Positions 7,988 to 16,599 of a DNA stretch of 64,000 bases are shown piece by piece. Under the pieces are notes generated by a model. The model had not been told where the DNA came from and searched no databases. It saw only the letters and a list, made by a program, of their open reading frames with translations. Source of the DNA: Runella limosa DSM 17973 (lineage in GTDB: Bacteria; Bacteroidota; Bacteroidia; Cytophagales; Spirosomataceae); contig NZ_KI519420.1 in NCBI RefSeq assembly GCF_000482465.1, positions 300,206 to 364,205 on the forward strand, given 5' to 3'. Made by a program: the position numbers and the translations under genes. Each line of letters opens with the position of its first letter. Within the stretch, counting starts at the first letter, position 1.

Positions 7988-9442
7988 ATGTCAAAAATAG
8001 TGCAAGATATACTGGCAGGTGTGGCTACTTTGTCGGTTCAGGGAGATGTGACGATTGCCATTACAGGCATCGAATTTGACTCTCGAAAAGTAACCTCAGG
8101 AAGCTTGTTCGTAGCTCAGAAAGGAACGCAAGTCGATGGGCATCAATTTATCCCGAAAGTCATTGAAATGGGCGCAGCAGCAGTGCTTTGTCAAGATATT
8201 CCAACAGAATTGGCCGACGGTGTCGTCTATATACAAGTGGAGGATTCTGCCCGCGCCATGGGCCAAATCGCGTCTAATTTCTACGATAATCCTTCTTCTA
8301 AACTTAAACTGGTCGGTGTAACAGGAACTAACGGAAAGACATCGTCCGTGACGTTGTTGTTCAAACTATTCCGCCAATTAGGGCATCGGGTTGGGTTACT
8401 TTCAACGGTGCAAAACCAAATTGACAACGATATTATTCCGTCCACCCATACGACGCCCGATTCAGTCAAAATCAATGAGTTGTTGGCCGAAATGGTTCGT
8501 CGCGGGTGTTCATATTGCTTTATGGAAGTAAGTTCACATGCGGTGGCACAGGAACGCATCGCGGGGCTGACGTTTGCGGGAGGAATCTTTACCAATATCA
8601 CCCACGACCACCTTGATTTCCACAAAACGTTCGATAACTACATCAAAGCCAAAAAAGGATTTTTTGACCAGTTGCCTAAAACGGCCTTTGCACTCGTCAA
8701 TATCGACGACCGCCGTGGGGGCGTAATGGTGCAGAATACCGCCGCCCGTAAAGAAACTTACTCGCTCCAAACCGTGGCGACGTTTAAAGGAAAACTCATT
8801 GCCGATAGCCTTTTCGGGCTTCAAATGGACGTGGACGGCCAAGAAGTTTGGTTTAAATTGATTGGAAAATTCAATGCCTACAACCTATTAGGCGTATATG
8901 GTGCGGCTATTTTGTTGGGCGAAGATACCGAACAAGTACTGACGGCGCTGTCGGCAGTTACGCCGCCACCAGGTCGTTTTGAGCAGGTGGTTAGCGCCAC
9001 AGAAGTTGTTGGGATCGTGGATTATGCCCACACGCCCGATGCCTTGCAAAACGTTCTCGAAACCATCAACGAACTTCGCGAAGGCGACCAACAGGTAATT
9101 ACCGTAGTAGGCTGTGGCGGAAATCGGGATGCGACCAAGCGCCCCGAAATGGCGCGAATTGCCTGCGAATTGAGCAATAAAGTGATTTTAACGTCGGATA
9201 ATCCGCGCAACGAAGACCCTTTTGCGATTTTAGAGCAAATGCAGGCAGGCGTTTCACCCGTTGATTTTAAGAAAACCAAAACCATCGAAGACCGCCGCGA
9301 AGCCATTCGATATGCAGTGTCGTTGGCCCAGCCGCATGACATCATTTTGGTGGCGGGCAAAGGCCACGAAACTTACCAAGAAATCAAAGGTATAAAGCAT
9401 CATTTTGACGATAGAGAAGAATTACGGGCGGCGTTTGAGTAA
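7988..9442 (+). CDS. murE: UDP-N-acetylmuramoyl-tripeptide synthetase (meso-DAP ligase) MurE
   Basis: Cytoplasmic ligase adding the third amino acid to UDP-MurNAc-L-Ala-D-Glu in peptidoglycan precursor synthesis. Mur-ligase motifs are complete: P-loop VTGTNGKTSS (about 111-120), TTPDS with the substrate-binding Thr/Ser around 156-159, the Lys-rich YIKAKKGFF at 219-226 including the residue normally carbamylated, YAHTPDAL at 346-353, and DNPRNEDP at 404-411. The DNPR form is the meso-diaminopimelate specificity loop. Length 484 aa is normal. It stands apart from other division/cell-wall genes, which usually accompany murE in the dcw cluster. Confidence 0.95.
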   Translation: MSKIVQDILAGVATLSVQGDVTIAITGIEFDSRKVTSGSLFVAQKGTQVDGHQFIPKVIEMGAAAVLCQDIPTELADGVVYIQVEDSARAMGQIASNFYDNPSSKLKLVGVTGTNGKTSSVTLLFKLFRQLGHRVGLLSTVQNQIDNDIIPSTHTTPDSVKINELLAEMVRRGCSYCFMEVSSHAVAQERIAGLTFAGGIFTNITHDHLDFHKTFDNYIKAKKGFFDQLPKTAFALVNIDDRRGGVMVQNTAARKETYSLQTVATFKGKLIADSLFGLQMDVDGQEVWFKLIGKFNAYNLLGVYGAAILLGEDTEQVLTALSAVTPPPGRFEQVVSATEVVGIVDYAHTPDALQNVLETINELREGDQQVITVVGCGGNRDATKRPEMARIACELSNKVILTSDNPRNEDPFAILEQMQAGVSPVDFKKTKTIEDRREAIRYAVSLAQPHDIILVAGKGHETYQEIKGIKHHFDDREELRAAFE

Positions 9443-9497
9443 CCAGCCAATGTAAAAATTTTGTAACTTTACGTAAGTTCAGAAAAGGAGAAACGCT

Positions 9498-10106
9498 ATG
9501 GCCACTACAACACAAACCATTCCCCAAAGCCTTATTTACGAAGAGTTTGGCGGTCGTGTCTATTATCGCAAAGGATACCGTAAAGTATTGTTAGGACTCA
9601 AAACGGAAGAAGAAATTATGGGAAGTAGTATTTTTCAATCGCTTATTATTCAGGCTTTTGTCTTCTATTTGAAGTCCATTCTTCCTAAAAAAACGTTTTG
9701 GGTTCCTACCAATGAAGCAGGATTGCATTTATACCGAAGTAAAAATTTTGCAAACGACATCGCAATAATAGAAAAATCTAAGCTTGTAGATCCTGTTTCT
9801 GACAAATACAATGCTGTCCCTCCTAAATTCATTATCGAAGTGGATGTGAAAATTGATGCTAAAGCCGAAAATGAGGAAGAAGGTGGGACGGAAGCGGATT
9901 ATATTCTTCAAAAATCGCAAGAATTGTTGACTTTTGGGGTGGAGGGAATTGTATGGATTTTGACGAAAAGTCGTCAAATTTTGGTGATACGTACCCACAA
10001 AAATGTAGAAGTATATGCTTGGAGCGAGAGCGTTCCGCTGTTTGATGACTATACGTTTTGCTTGCAACAAATTTTAGAAGACGAAGAGATTTTGCCAGTT
10101 ACATAA
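9498..10106 (+). CDS. Uma2-family (DUF820) PD-(D/E)XK-fold protein
   Basis: Protein of the Uma2/DUF820 family, a large group with a restriction-endonuclease-like fold and no settled role. The core is visible: NEAGLHLYRSKNFANDIAII supplies the metal-binding Asp and PPKFIIEVDVKID the Glu-x-(Val)-Lys half, followed by a helix with QKSQELLTFGVEGIVWI. The ATG has a good AAAGGAG site (9485-9491). A paralogue with the same motifs and length lies at 34915-35532. It is isolated between murE and the convergent cyclase gene. Because many genomes carry several copies scattered singly, a mobile or domesticated role is plausible but not shown. Confidence 0.75.
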   Translation: MATTTQTIPQSLIYEEFGGRVYYRKGYRKVLLGLKTEEEIMGSSIFQSLIIQAFVFYLKSILPKKTFWVPTNEAGLHLYRSKNFANDIAIIEKSKLVDPVSDKYNAVPPKFIIEVDVKIDAKAENEEEGGTEADYILQKSQELLTFGVEGIVWILTKSRQILVIRTHKNVEVYAWSESVPLFDDYTFCLQQILEDEEILPVT

Positions 10107-10122
10107 AGGTTTTAGGGGGCAT

Positions 10123-11391
10123 TTAATCTCCTAAAACCTCCCTTTCCACAAAAAACATCCCTTTCTCTCCGCGATTTTTGATGTCTTTTTTGCCACGGTC
10201 GGAGCAAATAAAATGCGATTTGACCAGCTCGTACGTACCTTCCGAAATATTGACTTTGCCAGGAAGGCTCGCTGATTCCATGCGAGACGCAATGTTGACG
10301 GTATCCCCCCAAAGGTCGAAGGCAAATTTCTTCTCCCCCACAATTCCTGCCACTACTTCCCCCGTGTGAATCCCGACGCGGGCTTCAAAAAAAGGCAAAT
10401 TTTCGTGGAGCCGTTGCTGTTTGCGGGCTTCGATAAACTCTTGGAGCTCAAGCGCTGCCCGTACGATGCGCACGTGAGCGTCGGAGTCAGGCACGGGTAC
10501 GCCACCTGCGGCCATGTAGGCATCGCCGATGGTCTTTATTTTTTCAATCTTATTGTTGCCCATAATTCGGTCAAAACGCTTGAAACAATAGTCCAGCTCG
10601 GCGACCAGTTCTTGGGGCGGGAGTTTTTCGGCCAAAAACGTAAAGCCCACAAAATCAGAGAACAATACGCTTACTTCTTCGTAATGCTTTGCTTCGGCGG
10701 CACCGCTTTTCTTGAGCTCGTCGGCTACTTCTTTGGGCAGAATGTTGAGCAGTAGGTATTCCGATTTGTTTTTTTCTTCCTCAATAATTTTAGAATATTT
10801 TTTGACATTAAGCAGGCTTCGGTAAATGCCAAGAGCGACTACCAAAACTCCCAGTACTACCACAATCAGTAAATTTCGTTGGCTTTGTTGAAGTTCGACT
10901 TCTGCTTCTTGCCGTCGAAGTTGGTCTTCTTTTTGGGTCAGGATTTTTTGTTGGTCGCTGATTTTGAGGGAGTCAATGACTTTGGCAAACGAAATAGAGT
11001 CGAGCAGTTGTTTTTGGCGCAAGAGTGTCAATTGGATTTTCATTTGTTCCTCAGTCATGAGTTTGAGGCTTTGGTTGCGGACAACAAGCTGCGAATCCAG
11101 AAAGTGCTGTTGAACATCCAACGCCTTTTTTTGTTGGTCGAGGGCGTCGATTTGAGAGGATAAATTTTGATTTTTCCACTCTAAAAATTGCTTTTCGTTT
11201 TCTACTTTTTTCTTCTCTTCCGAAACTTTGTCTTTTTCCTTTGAAACGGCTTCTAACTCTTTATTTTTTTTGTTGCCGAAAAGCCGCCACCCCTTTTTTT
11301 TCGTCGTAGCTGAGTCGGTTTTGCTCTTTTGTGCTGCTAAAGGGTGAGTAAGTGTCAATACCAATAACAATATCCAAAGACGTCTTTTCAT
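10123..11391 (-). CDS. Membrane-anchored class III adenylate cyclase
   Basis: Predicted to make cAMP from ATP. From the ATG at 11391 the protein has a signal peptide (WILLLVLTLTHPLAAQ), a long charged coiled coil (about residues 45-170, rich in K/E/Q), one membrane segment (about 173-190) and a C-terminal cyclase domain (about 238-415). Metal-binding Asp residues are in LFSDFVGF and KTIGDAYMA; the transition-state Asn/Arg are in TVNIASRME; base selectivity residues Lys (IKTIGD) and Asp (FDLWGD) indicate ATP rather than GTP. The sensor part would lie outside the membrane. The start at 11391, not the upstream one overlapping the previous gene, is preferred because it begins the signal peptide. 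It follows the cNMP-binding patatin gene by 10 bases, an obvious functional partner. Confidence 0.9.
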   Translation of the reverse strand: MKRRLWILLLVLTLTHPLAAQKSKTDSATTKKKGWRLFGNKKNKELEAVSKEKDKVSEEKKKVENEKQFLEWKNQNLSSQIDALDQQKKALDVQQHFLDSQLVVRNQSLKLMTEEQMKIQLTLLRQKQLLDSISFAKVIDSLKISDQQKILTQKEDQLRRQEAEVELQQSQRNLLIVVVLGVLVVALGIYRSLLNVKKYSKIIEEEKNKSEYLLLNILPKEVADELKKSGAAEAKHYEEVSVLFSDFVGFTFLAEKLPPQELVAELDYCFKRFDRIMGNNKIEKIKTIGDAYMAAGGVPVPDSDAHVRIVRAALELQEFIEARKQQRLHENLPFFEARVGIHTGEVVAGIVGEKKFAFDLWGDTVNIASRMESASLPGKVNISEGTYELVKSHFICSDRGKKDIKNRGEKGMFFVEREVLGD

Positions 11392-11401
11392 AATGTATGG
11401 A

Positions 11402-13237
11402 TTACCTAAAGGACTCAAGCGTCGTTTTTAATTGTTCATCAATTGCTTCAATGGCAGTTTGGTAGCCGATTTCAACGATTTTTTCGTACGATTTCCAATC
11501 TATGATGCCAAAATTGCTCACATTGGGGTTGATGTACAGGTCGCAGTAGGGCTTGTATTGATTGGCTTTAAAATCACTAGAAATGGTGGTTGACTGAAAA
11601 ATCACGGACATCATATTGGGCATTCTCGTTCCCGTACTTTGCCCCATGACCCGCCCTTTGAACGCTTGCCATGTACCACCTGATTGGTAATCTTCGTTTT
11701 TTTGAAGCGTACGCTGCACGTTCATATCGACCGAAATTACTTTGCCCACCCCCTGCGCCAGCATAACATCTACGGGCGTATTATTAAAAATTCCACCATC
11801 CACCAGCAAGCCTTCTTCGTCAATCACTGGGGGTAAAATACCTGGCAGCGAGATGCTGGCCCGTACGTATTTTCGCAATTTTCCCGCTTGGTGAATCATG
11901 GCTTCGGCTTTGGTGAGGTTGCTAGAAATACAATAAAAATTGCGCCACAAATCTTCGATTTCGACGTCACCGCAATATTTTTCTAAAATCTCTTCCACTT
12001 TCTTGCCTTTAATGAGCGAAAAATAGGGGATTAGGTTAAAATCAGCCGTCGGATTTTTTCCCTCTACGTAGATTTTACGCATCACTTTGTCAAGCGTTTC
12101 GGCAGAATGCCCCATGGCAATAAAACTGCCAATGATAGAGCCCATGCTCGTTCCCCCCACAAAATCGACGGGAATACCACGTTCTTCCAAGGCGCGATAC
12201 ACCCCCACATGCACAAAGCCCCGCGCTCCGCCTCCCGATAGCACCAACCCGACGGATTGGCCCGTGAGGTAGCGTCGAATGCGCTCAACGTCGGAGGGGT
12301 TATCTTGTTCTACGTGGAAATGCCGCTGAACTCGCCTGCTTCGTAGCCAACTGGAGGTCTTGGTCGGAAAATCAGCCATGGGAGGATGAAGCAGCACCAG
12401 CGTTTTGTTGACACTTGAGGGGCCTGTATATAACAAGGCCATTTCGGCAGCGCTCGGTCCTGAGCTGTATTGACTTTCAGAAATAATTAGCACTTTATCC
12501 GCCTGACGAACGCAGCGTTTGGCCCATTCGCTGGTGAGGGTGTCGGCCTCGTAAAAAACATAATTGTATTGAGCTTCTTGTTCATCGAGCCAATTACTGA
12601 GCAGTCGGTAATTAGCCACGTCCGTTTTTTCTACATTCGCAATGTGTGGGTCGTTAAAGTGCTGGCTAATCCGCTCAATGGATAAATAGGAACAACTTGC
12701 CTTTGGGTGAAGTGCTTTGAAAACGGCCTGGCAAAATGCTTTTTCGGCGGGAGAATGATGCAAACAAATGAGGGCAACGTTGGTGATTTTGTAGTTCGTT
12801 TTTTTGGAAAGATTTTGCCGATTTAGTCGCTCAATAATCAAATTGGTGATGTTGAGAACGACTTTGGGTGACACCATGATGATTTTTTCAAAGGCGGCTT
12901 TACTGATTTTTACCAAAACAGAATCGCGGATGGCGACGATACTCGCACTGCGCGGAGACTCAGTAAAAATCCCCATTTCTCCCACCGTTTCTCCTGGCGG
13001 AATTTCACCCAAGGGGATTTCTGACCCGTCGTCGGTCGGAACATACGCCCGTAGCCGTCCGCTGAGTACGCCATACAAACAATCTGCTTCATCGTTTTTA
13101 TGGAATAAAATTTCTCCCCCCGCTATTTCTTTCCATTCTAATAAATCAACGACTGATTCAAAAACATCCATTGGGAGTTCTCCAAAAATGCGGGTCAGCG
13201 TAATTTGGAGTAATTCGTAGTAAACAGCTTTTTGCAT
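11402..13237 (-). CDS. Patatin-like phospholipase with cyclic-nucleotide-binding domain
   Basis: NTE/RssA-type lipid acyl hydrolase. Domains from the ATG at 13237: cNMP-binding domain (about 18-130) with PGETVGEMGIF and the phosphate-binding Arg in ESPRSASI; a linker Rossmann-like region (about 150-320); patatin domain (about 330-500) with oxyanion loop LSGGGARGF, nucleophile Ser in GGTSMGS and catalytic Asp in LLVDGGIFNN. Both dyad residues are present, so it should be active, probably on phospholipid or lysophospholipid at the inner membrane. The longer frame starts with TTG at 13261; the ATG at 13237 (MQKAVYYEL) is preferred. Being directly upstream of an adenylate cyclase suggests cAMP made by the neighbour controls it. 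Confidence 0.9.
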   Translation of the reverse strand: MQKAVYYELLQITLTRIFGELPMDVFESVVDLLEWKEIAGGEILFHKNDEADCLYGVLSGRLRAYVPTDDGSEIPLGEIPPGETVGEMGIFTESPRSASIVAIRDSVLVKISKAAFEKIIMVSPKVVLNITNLIIERLNRQNLSKKTNYKITNVALICLHHSPAEKAFCQAVFKALHPKASCSYLSIERISQHFNDPHIANVEKTDVANYRLLSNWLDEQEAQYNYVFYEADTLTSEWAKRCVRQADKVLIISESQYSSGPSAAEMALLYTGPSSVNKTLVLLHPPMADFPTKTSSWLRSRRVQRHFHVEQDNPSDVERIRRYLTGQSVGLVLSGGGARGFVHVGVYRALEERGIPVDFVGGTSMGSIIGSFIAMGHSAETLDKVMRKIYVEGKNPTADFNLIPYFSLIKGKKVEEILEKYCGDVEIEDLWRNFYCISSNLTKAEAMIHQAGKLRKYVRASISLPGILPPVIDEEGLLVDGGIFNNTPVDVMLAQGVGKVISVDMNVQRTLQKNEDYQSGGTWQAFKGRVMGQSTGTRMPNMMSVIFQSTTISSDFKANQYKPYCDLYINPNVSNFGIIDWKSYEKIVEIGYQTAIEAIDEQLKTTLESFR

Positions 13238-13336
13238 AGTCAAATATATCCCTAACTTCAATGATAGTCAAGCGAAGAGTATATATTTCTGGTAGAGTAA
13301 ATCGCACTATAAAGCATGTGTTGAAATAAAATCAAA

Positions 13337-13368
13337 TTAGCATAACAAACGCGTAGGTCGTAACTTTG
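13337..13368 (+). promoter_or_regulatory. Promoter of the YdiJ-like gene
   Basis: TTAG (13337-13340), a 20-base spacer, and a perfect -7 element TAACTTTG (13361-13368). Transcription would begin near 13375, about 25 bases before the ATG at 13400. Confidence 0.6.
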
Positions 13369-13399
13369 CGCTTTCGCAGAAGATTTCGAAAACTCACCA

Positions 13400-16348
13400 A
13401 TGACTCACCTACCACTTTCTGAATTAGCCCAACGATTTAAGGGCGAACTGTACGACGATACCACCATGCGAACGCTCTACGCTACCGACGCGTCGGCGTA
13501 TCGTGAGATGCCGCTGGCCGTGGCGATTCCGCAGGACATTGAGGATTTAAAAGTGCTTATCCGTTTTGCAAATACCCATAAAACTTCCCTCATTCCGCGT
13601 ACGGCTGGAACGTCGTTGGCGGGGCAAGTGGTTGGAAATGGCATCGTGGTCGATGTATCGCGGACGTTTACGAAGATTTTGGAAATCAATGCCGAAGAAC
13701 GCTGGGTGCGCGTGCAGCCAGGCGTCGTTCGCGATGAGCTAAACATGGCGTTGAAGCCTTATGGATTGTACTTTGGCCCCGAAACTTCTACTGCAAACCG
13801 CGCGATGATTGGCGGGATGGTGGGAAACAACTCTTGCGGGTCTAACTCAGTGGTGTATGGCTCCACGCGCGAACATTTGTTGGAAGTGAAGGCCCTGCTT
13901 GCCGATGGGAGTGAGGCTACATTCGGCTCTTTAAGCTCAAATGGGGGAATTACTTCTTTCCCCACGGAAGGTTTAGAAGGAGCTATTTATGCCAAGACGT
14001 TTGAAATTCTTTCAGATACTGAAAATCAGGAAGAAATTCGTAAAAACTTCCCGAAAAAGTCAATTGAACGCCGAAATACGGGCTACGCGCTGGATATGCT
14101 CTTGGATTCTGTTCCCTTTGGAGGAACGGAGCCTTTCAATATGTGTAAGTTGATTGCGGGTTCGGAAGGAACGCTTTGCTTTTTGACCGAAATAAAGTTG
14201 AACATTATTCCGCCGCCGCCCAAAGCGCAAGGCTTGGTGTGTGTTCACTTTGATACCATCGACGACGCGCTTCATGCCACCCTCACGGCGCTAAAATACA
14301 AACCACAGGCCGTTGAGCTGATTGATAATTACATTTTGGAATGCGCGGCTGAAAACCCCGAACAAAGCAAAAACGCGTTTTTTGTTCAGAAAAAAGCGGA
14401 CGGTTCATATCCCATTATTTTGGTGGTGGACGTGTCTCAAGATACCAAAGAGGAGGTAGAACGGGTAGCGGCAGCTTTGATTGAGGATTACAAAAAGGAA
14501 GGAAAAGGGTTTCATTATCCGCTCCTCCATGCCGATGATACGAAAAAGATATGGACGTTACGGAAGGCGGGTTTGGGTCTTTTGGCCAATCTCCCTGGCG
14601 ATGAAAAGGCCGTGGCCGTGATTGAAGATACGGCTGTGGATGTACAAGACCAACCGTATTTTATTCGTGATTTTAACGAAATTTTGCACAAAAACGGCAT
14701 GTCAGCGGTGCATTATGCGCACGCAGGTTCGGGAGAAATTCACCTTCGCCCCATCATTAACTTAAAAACCAAAGAAGGCCACCGCCAATTCCGAATGATT
14801 GCGGAGGAGATTGCTACTTTGGTGAAAAAATACGATGGCTCGCTATCGGGAGAGCACGGCGATGGGCGTTTGCGGGGCGAATTTATTCCGCAAATGGTGG
14901 GAGAAAAAAATTACACGTTGTTTAAAGAGCTTAAACGTGCGTGGGATCCTAATGCGATTTTTAACCCAGGGAAAATTGTGGATACGGTGCCAATGGATAC
15001 GTTTTTGCGCTACGAAGCTGACCAACAAACGCCTGATGTTAAAACGTATTTCCGCTATCCAAACCAAACCATACTCCAACACGCCGAGCAGTGTAATGGC
15101 TCGGGCGACTGCCGCAAAACGCAGTTATCGGGTGGAACGATGTGTCCTAGTTTTATGGCCACGCGCAACGAAAAGGACACCACCCGCGCTCGGGCTAATA
15201 TATTGCGTGAGTTTTTGACGCACAGTTCCACAACCGCTAATGGCGGTTTTAGGGATGATAAAAATACCTCCATTGGGGGCATGGAGGCTGTCAAAGAAGT
15301 ATATGATTTGTGCTTGGCCTGCAAAGGTTGCAAAGGTGAATGCCCGTCGAACGTGGACGTTGCCAAACTGAAAATGGAGTTTTTACAACACTACTACGAT
15401 ACCCATGGCGTACCGATGCGTTCATGGTTGGTGGGTAATTTCTCCAAAATGACGGGTATTGCGAGCTACGTGCCTTGGGCGTACAATTTGGTGTTCAAAA
15501 ATGCTCCTTTACGCCGTATTGCCAATCAGGTGGTTGGTTTTCACCCCGACCGAACCATGCCGTTGTTGCATAGCACGACTTTGAAGAATTGGGCAAAGGG
15601 CAGAGGGCAAAGGGCAGGTAGCAAAGTATATCTTTTTTGTGATGAATTTACCAATTATAACGACGTCGAGATTGGTAAAAAAGCCATTCAATTGTTGGAA
15701 AAACTGGGGTACGAAGTGGTGATTCCTGAACACGGGCCGAGTGGGCGTCCACAGTTGTCGAAGGGGTTATTGAAAGATGCCAAAAAAATTGCGGAGCAAA
15801 ATGTGCAGCTGCTCAAAGGGTTAATTTCAGACCAAACACCATTGGTGGGAATTGAGCCGTCGGCTATTTTGACGTTCCGCGATGAATATCCTGATTTGGT
15901 GAGTGAGGAATTGGTCGAGGATGCCAAACGTTTGGCTAAAAATGCTTTACAATTTGATGAGTTCATCGCCCGCGAAATCGACGCCAAACGCATTACTAGC
16001 AAGCAATTTACCGAAGAACCCAAACGCATAAAACTGCACGGTCATTGCCAGCAGAAAGCCATTGCCTCAATGGTGCCGACGAAAAAAATGCTTTCGTTGC
16101 CTAAAAACTACGAAGTGCAGTTGATTCCGAGTGGCTGTTGTGGAATGGCAGGAAGTTTTGGCTACGAAAAAGAACATTACGACTTGTCGATGAAAATCGG
16201 AGAAATGGTGTTGTTCCCTACCGTACGTCAGCAACCAGAAGAAGTGGTTATTGCGGCGCCAGGGACAAGTTGTCGTCATCAAATTCATGATGGAACGGGC
16301 CGTCATGCGCTGCACCCAGTAGAAATTTTGTGGGAAGCATTGCGCTAA
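13400..16348 (+). CDS. FAD-linked oxidase/Fe-S dehydrogenase, YdiJ (D-2-hydroxyglutarate dehydrogenase)-like
   Basis: Large fusion flavoprotein that oxidises a D-2-hydroxyacid; the closest architecture is E. coli YdiJ, a D-2-hydroxyglutarate dehydrogenase of about 1018 aa. Order: FAD-binding type 4 domain (about 35-260, with IPRTAGTSLAGQVVG and MIGGMVGNNSCGSNS), FAD oxidase C-terminal domain (about 270-540, with HAHAGSGEIHLRP and SGEHGDGRLR), ferredoxin-type Fe-S region with CNGSGDCRK...MCPSF and CLACKGCKGECP (about 565-655), and a C-terminal cysteine-rich CCG domain with GHCQQKA and SGCCGMAGSFG (about 880-920). Monocistronic, with a clear promoter. Assignment to lactate or glycolate dehydrogenase is less likely because those are usually split over several genes. 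Confidence 0.88.
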   Translation: MTHLPLSELAQRFKGELYDDTTMRTLYATDASAYREMPLAVAIPQDIEDLKVLIRFANTHKTSLIPRTAGTSLAGQVVGNGIVVDVSRTFTKILEINAEERWVRVQPGVVRDELNMALKPYGLYFGPETSTANRAMIGGMVGNNSCGSNSVVYGSTREHLLEVKALLADGSEATFGSLSSNGGITSFPTEGLEGAIYAKTFEILSDTENQEEIRKNFPKKSIERRNTGYALDMLLDSVPFGGTEPFNMCKLIAGSEGTLCFLTEIKLNIIPPPPKAQGLVCVHFDTIDDALHATLTALKYKPQAVELIDNYILECAAENPEQSKNAFFVQKKADGSYPIILVVDVSQDTKEEVERVAAALIEDYKKEGKGFHYPLLHADDTKKIWTLRKAGLGLLANLPGDEKAVAVIEDTAVDVQDQPYFIRDFNEILHKNGMSAVHYAHAGSGEIHLRPIINLKTKEGHRQFRMIAEEIATLVKKYDGSLSGEHGDGRLRGEFIPQMVGEKNYTLFKELKRAWDPNAIFNPGKIVDTVPMDTFLRYEADQQTPDVKTYFRYPNQTILQHAEQCNGSGDCRKTQLSGGTMCPSFMATRNEKDTTRARANILREFLTHSSTTANGGFRDDKNTSIGGMEAVKEVYDLCLACKGCKGECPSNVDVAKLKMEFLQHYYDTHGVPMRSWLVGNFSKMTGIASYVPWAYNLVFKNAPLRRIANQVVGFHPDRTMPLLHSTTLKNWAKGRGQRAGSKVYLFCDEFTNYNDVEIGKKAIQLLEKLGYEVVIPEHGPSGRPQLSKGLLKDAKKIAEQNVQLLKGLISDQTPLVGIEPSAILTFRDEYPDLVSEELVEDAKRLAKNALQFDEFIAREIDAKRITSKQFTEEPKRIKLHGHCQQKAIASMVPTKKMLSLPKNYEVQLIPSGCCGMAGSFGYEKEHYDLSMKIGEMVLFPTVRQQPEEVVIAAPGTSCRHQIHDGTGRHALHPVEILWEALR

Positions 16349-16358
16349 AACAAAAAAT

Positions 16359-16449
16359 GGCAAACCGAGAATCTCACCGCTACAACCACTTACCCTTGCT
16401 TCGGTCAAGACCTGGGGGATTCAATGGGAGCTGGTAGTTCCGATTTGCC
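16359..16449 (-). ncRNA. ffs: Signal recognition particle RNA (small bacterial 4.5S type)
   Basis: On the minus strand 91 bases fold into one long hairpin. The ends pair (GGCAAATCG at 16449-16441 with CGGTTTGCC at 16367-16359), and the tip contains the SRP domain IV core: CAGG, ten bases, then AGCA, the same lengths as in E. coli CAGG-UCCGGAAGGA-AGCA. Here the ten bases read UCUUGACCGA, so the GNRA tetraloop is replaced. It is preceded by a consensus promoter whose predicted start coincides with the first base of the hairpin, and followed by a run of six T residues. Its product would bind Ffh to target membrane proteins cotranslationally. It is too short and structured to be coding and lies between two plus-strand genes. 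Confidence 0.85.
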
Positions 16450-16453
16450 GATG

Positions 16454-16485
16454 CAAAATTAGGAAATTGTGAAGAGAGATGCAAA
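16454..16485 (-). promoter_or_regulatory. Promoter of the SRP RNA gene
   Basis: On the minus strand TTTG (16482-16485) and, after 20 bases, TAATTTTG (16454-16461), a perfect TAnnTTTG -7 element. Predicted transcription start is at or next to 16449, the first base of the RNA hairpin. Confidence 0.75.
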
Positions 16486-16599
16486 AAGTTAATTGTTAAT
16501 CGTCGATAGCTAATCGTTAATTGCTTGATAATTATACTTTTAAATTTTATAAAAATTCGATTTTCTATGGATTATAGGCTAAAAACAATGGACTAACTG

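Noticed and set aside
10123-13237. Pycsar defence system
   Set aside because: The cyclase has the Lys/Asp pair for adenine selectivity and a signal peptide, coiled coil and membrane anchor; the patatin is the common NTE/RssA type. A regulatory cAMP circuit is more likely.
16486-16599. Regulatory RNA or riboswitch upstream of menA
   Set aside because: Only loose TTAATTGTTAA inverted segments, similar to those between nuoK and nuoL; no compact conserved fold could be drawn.
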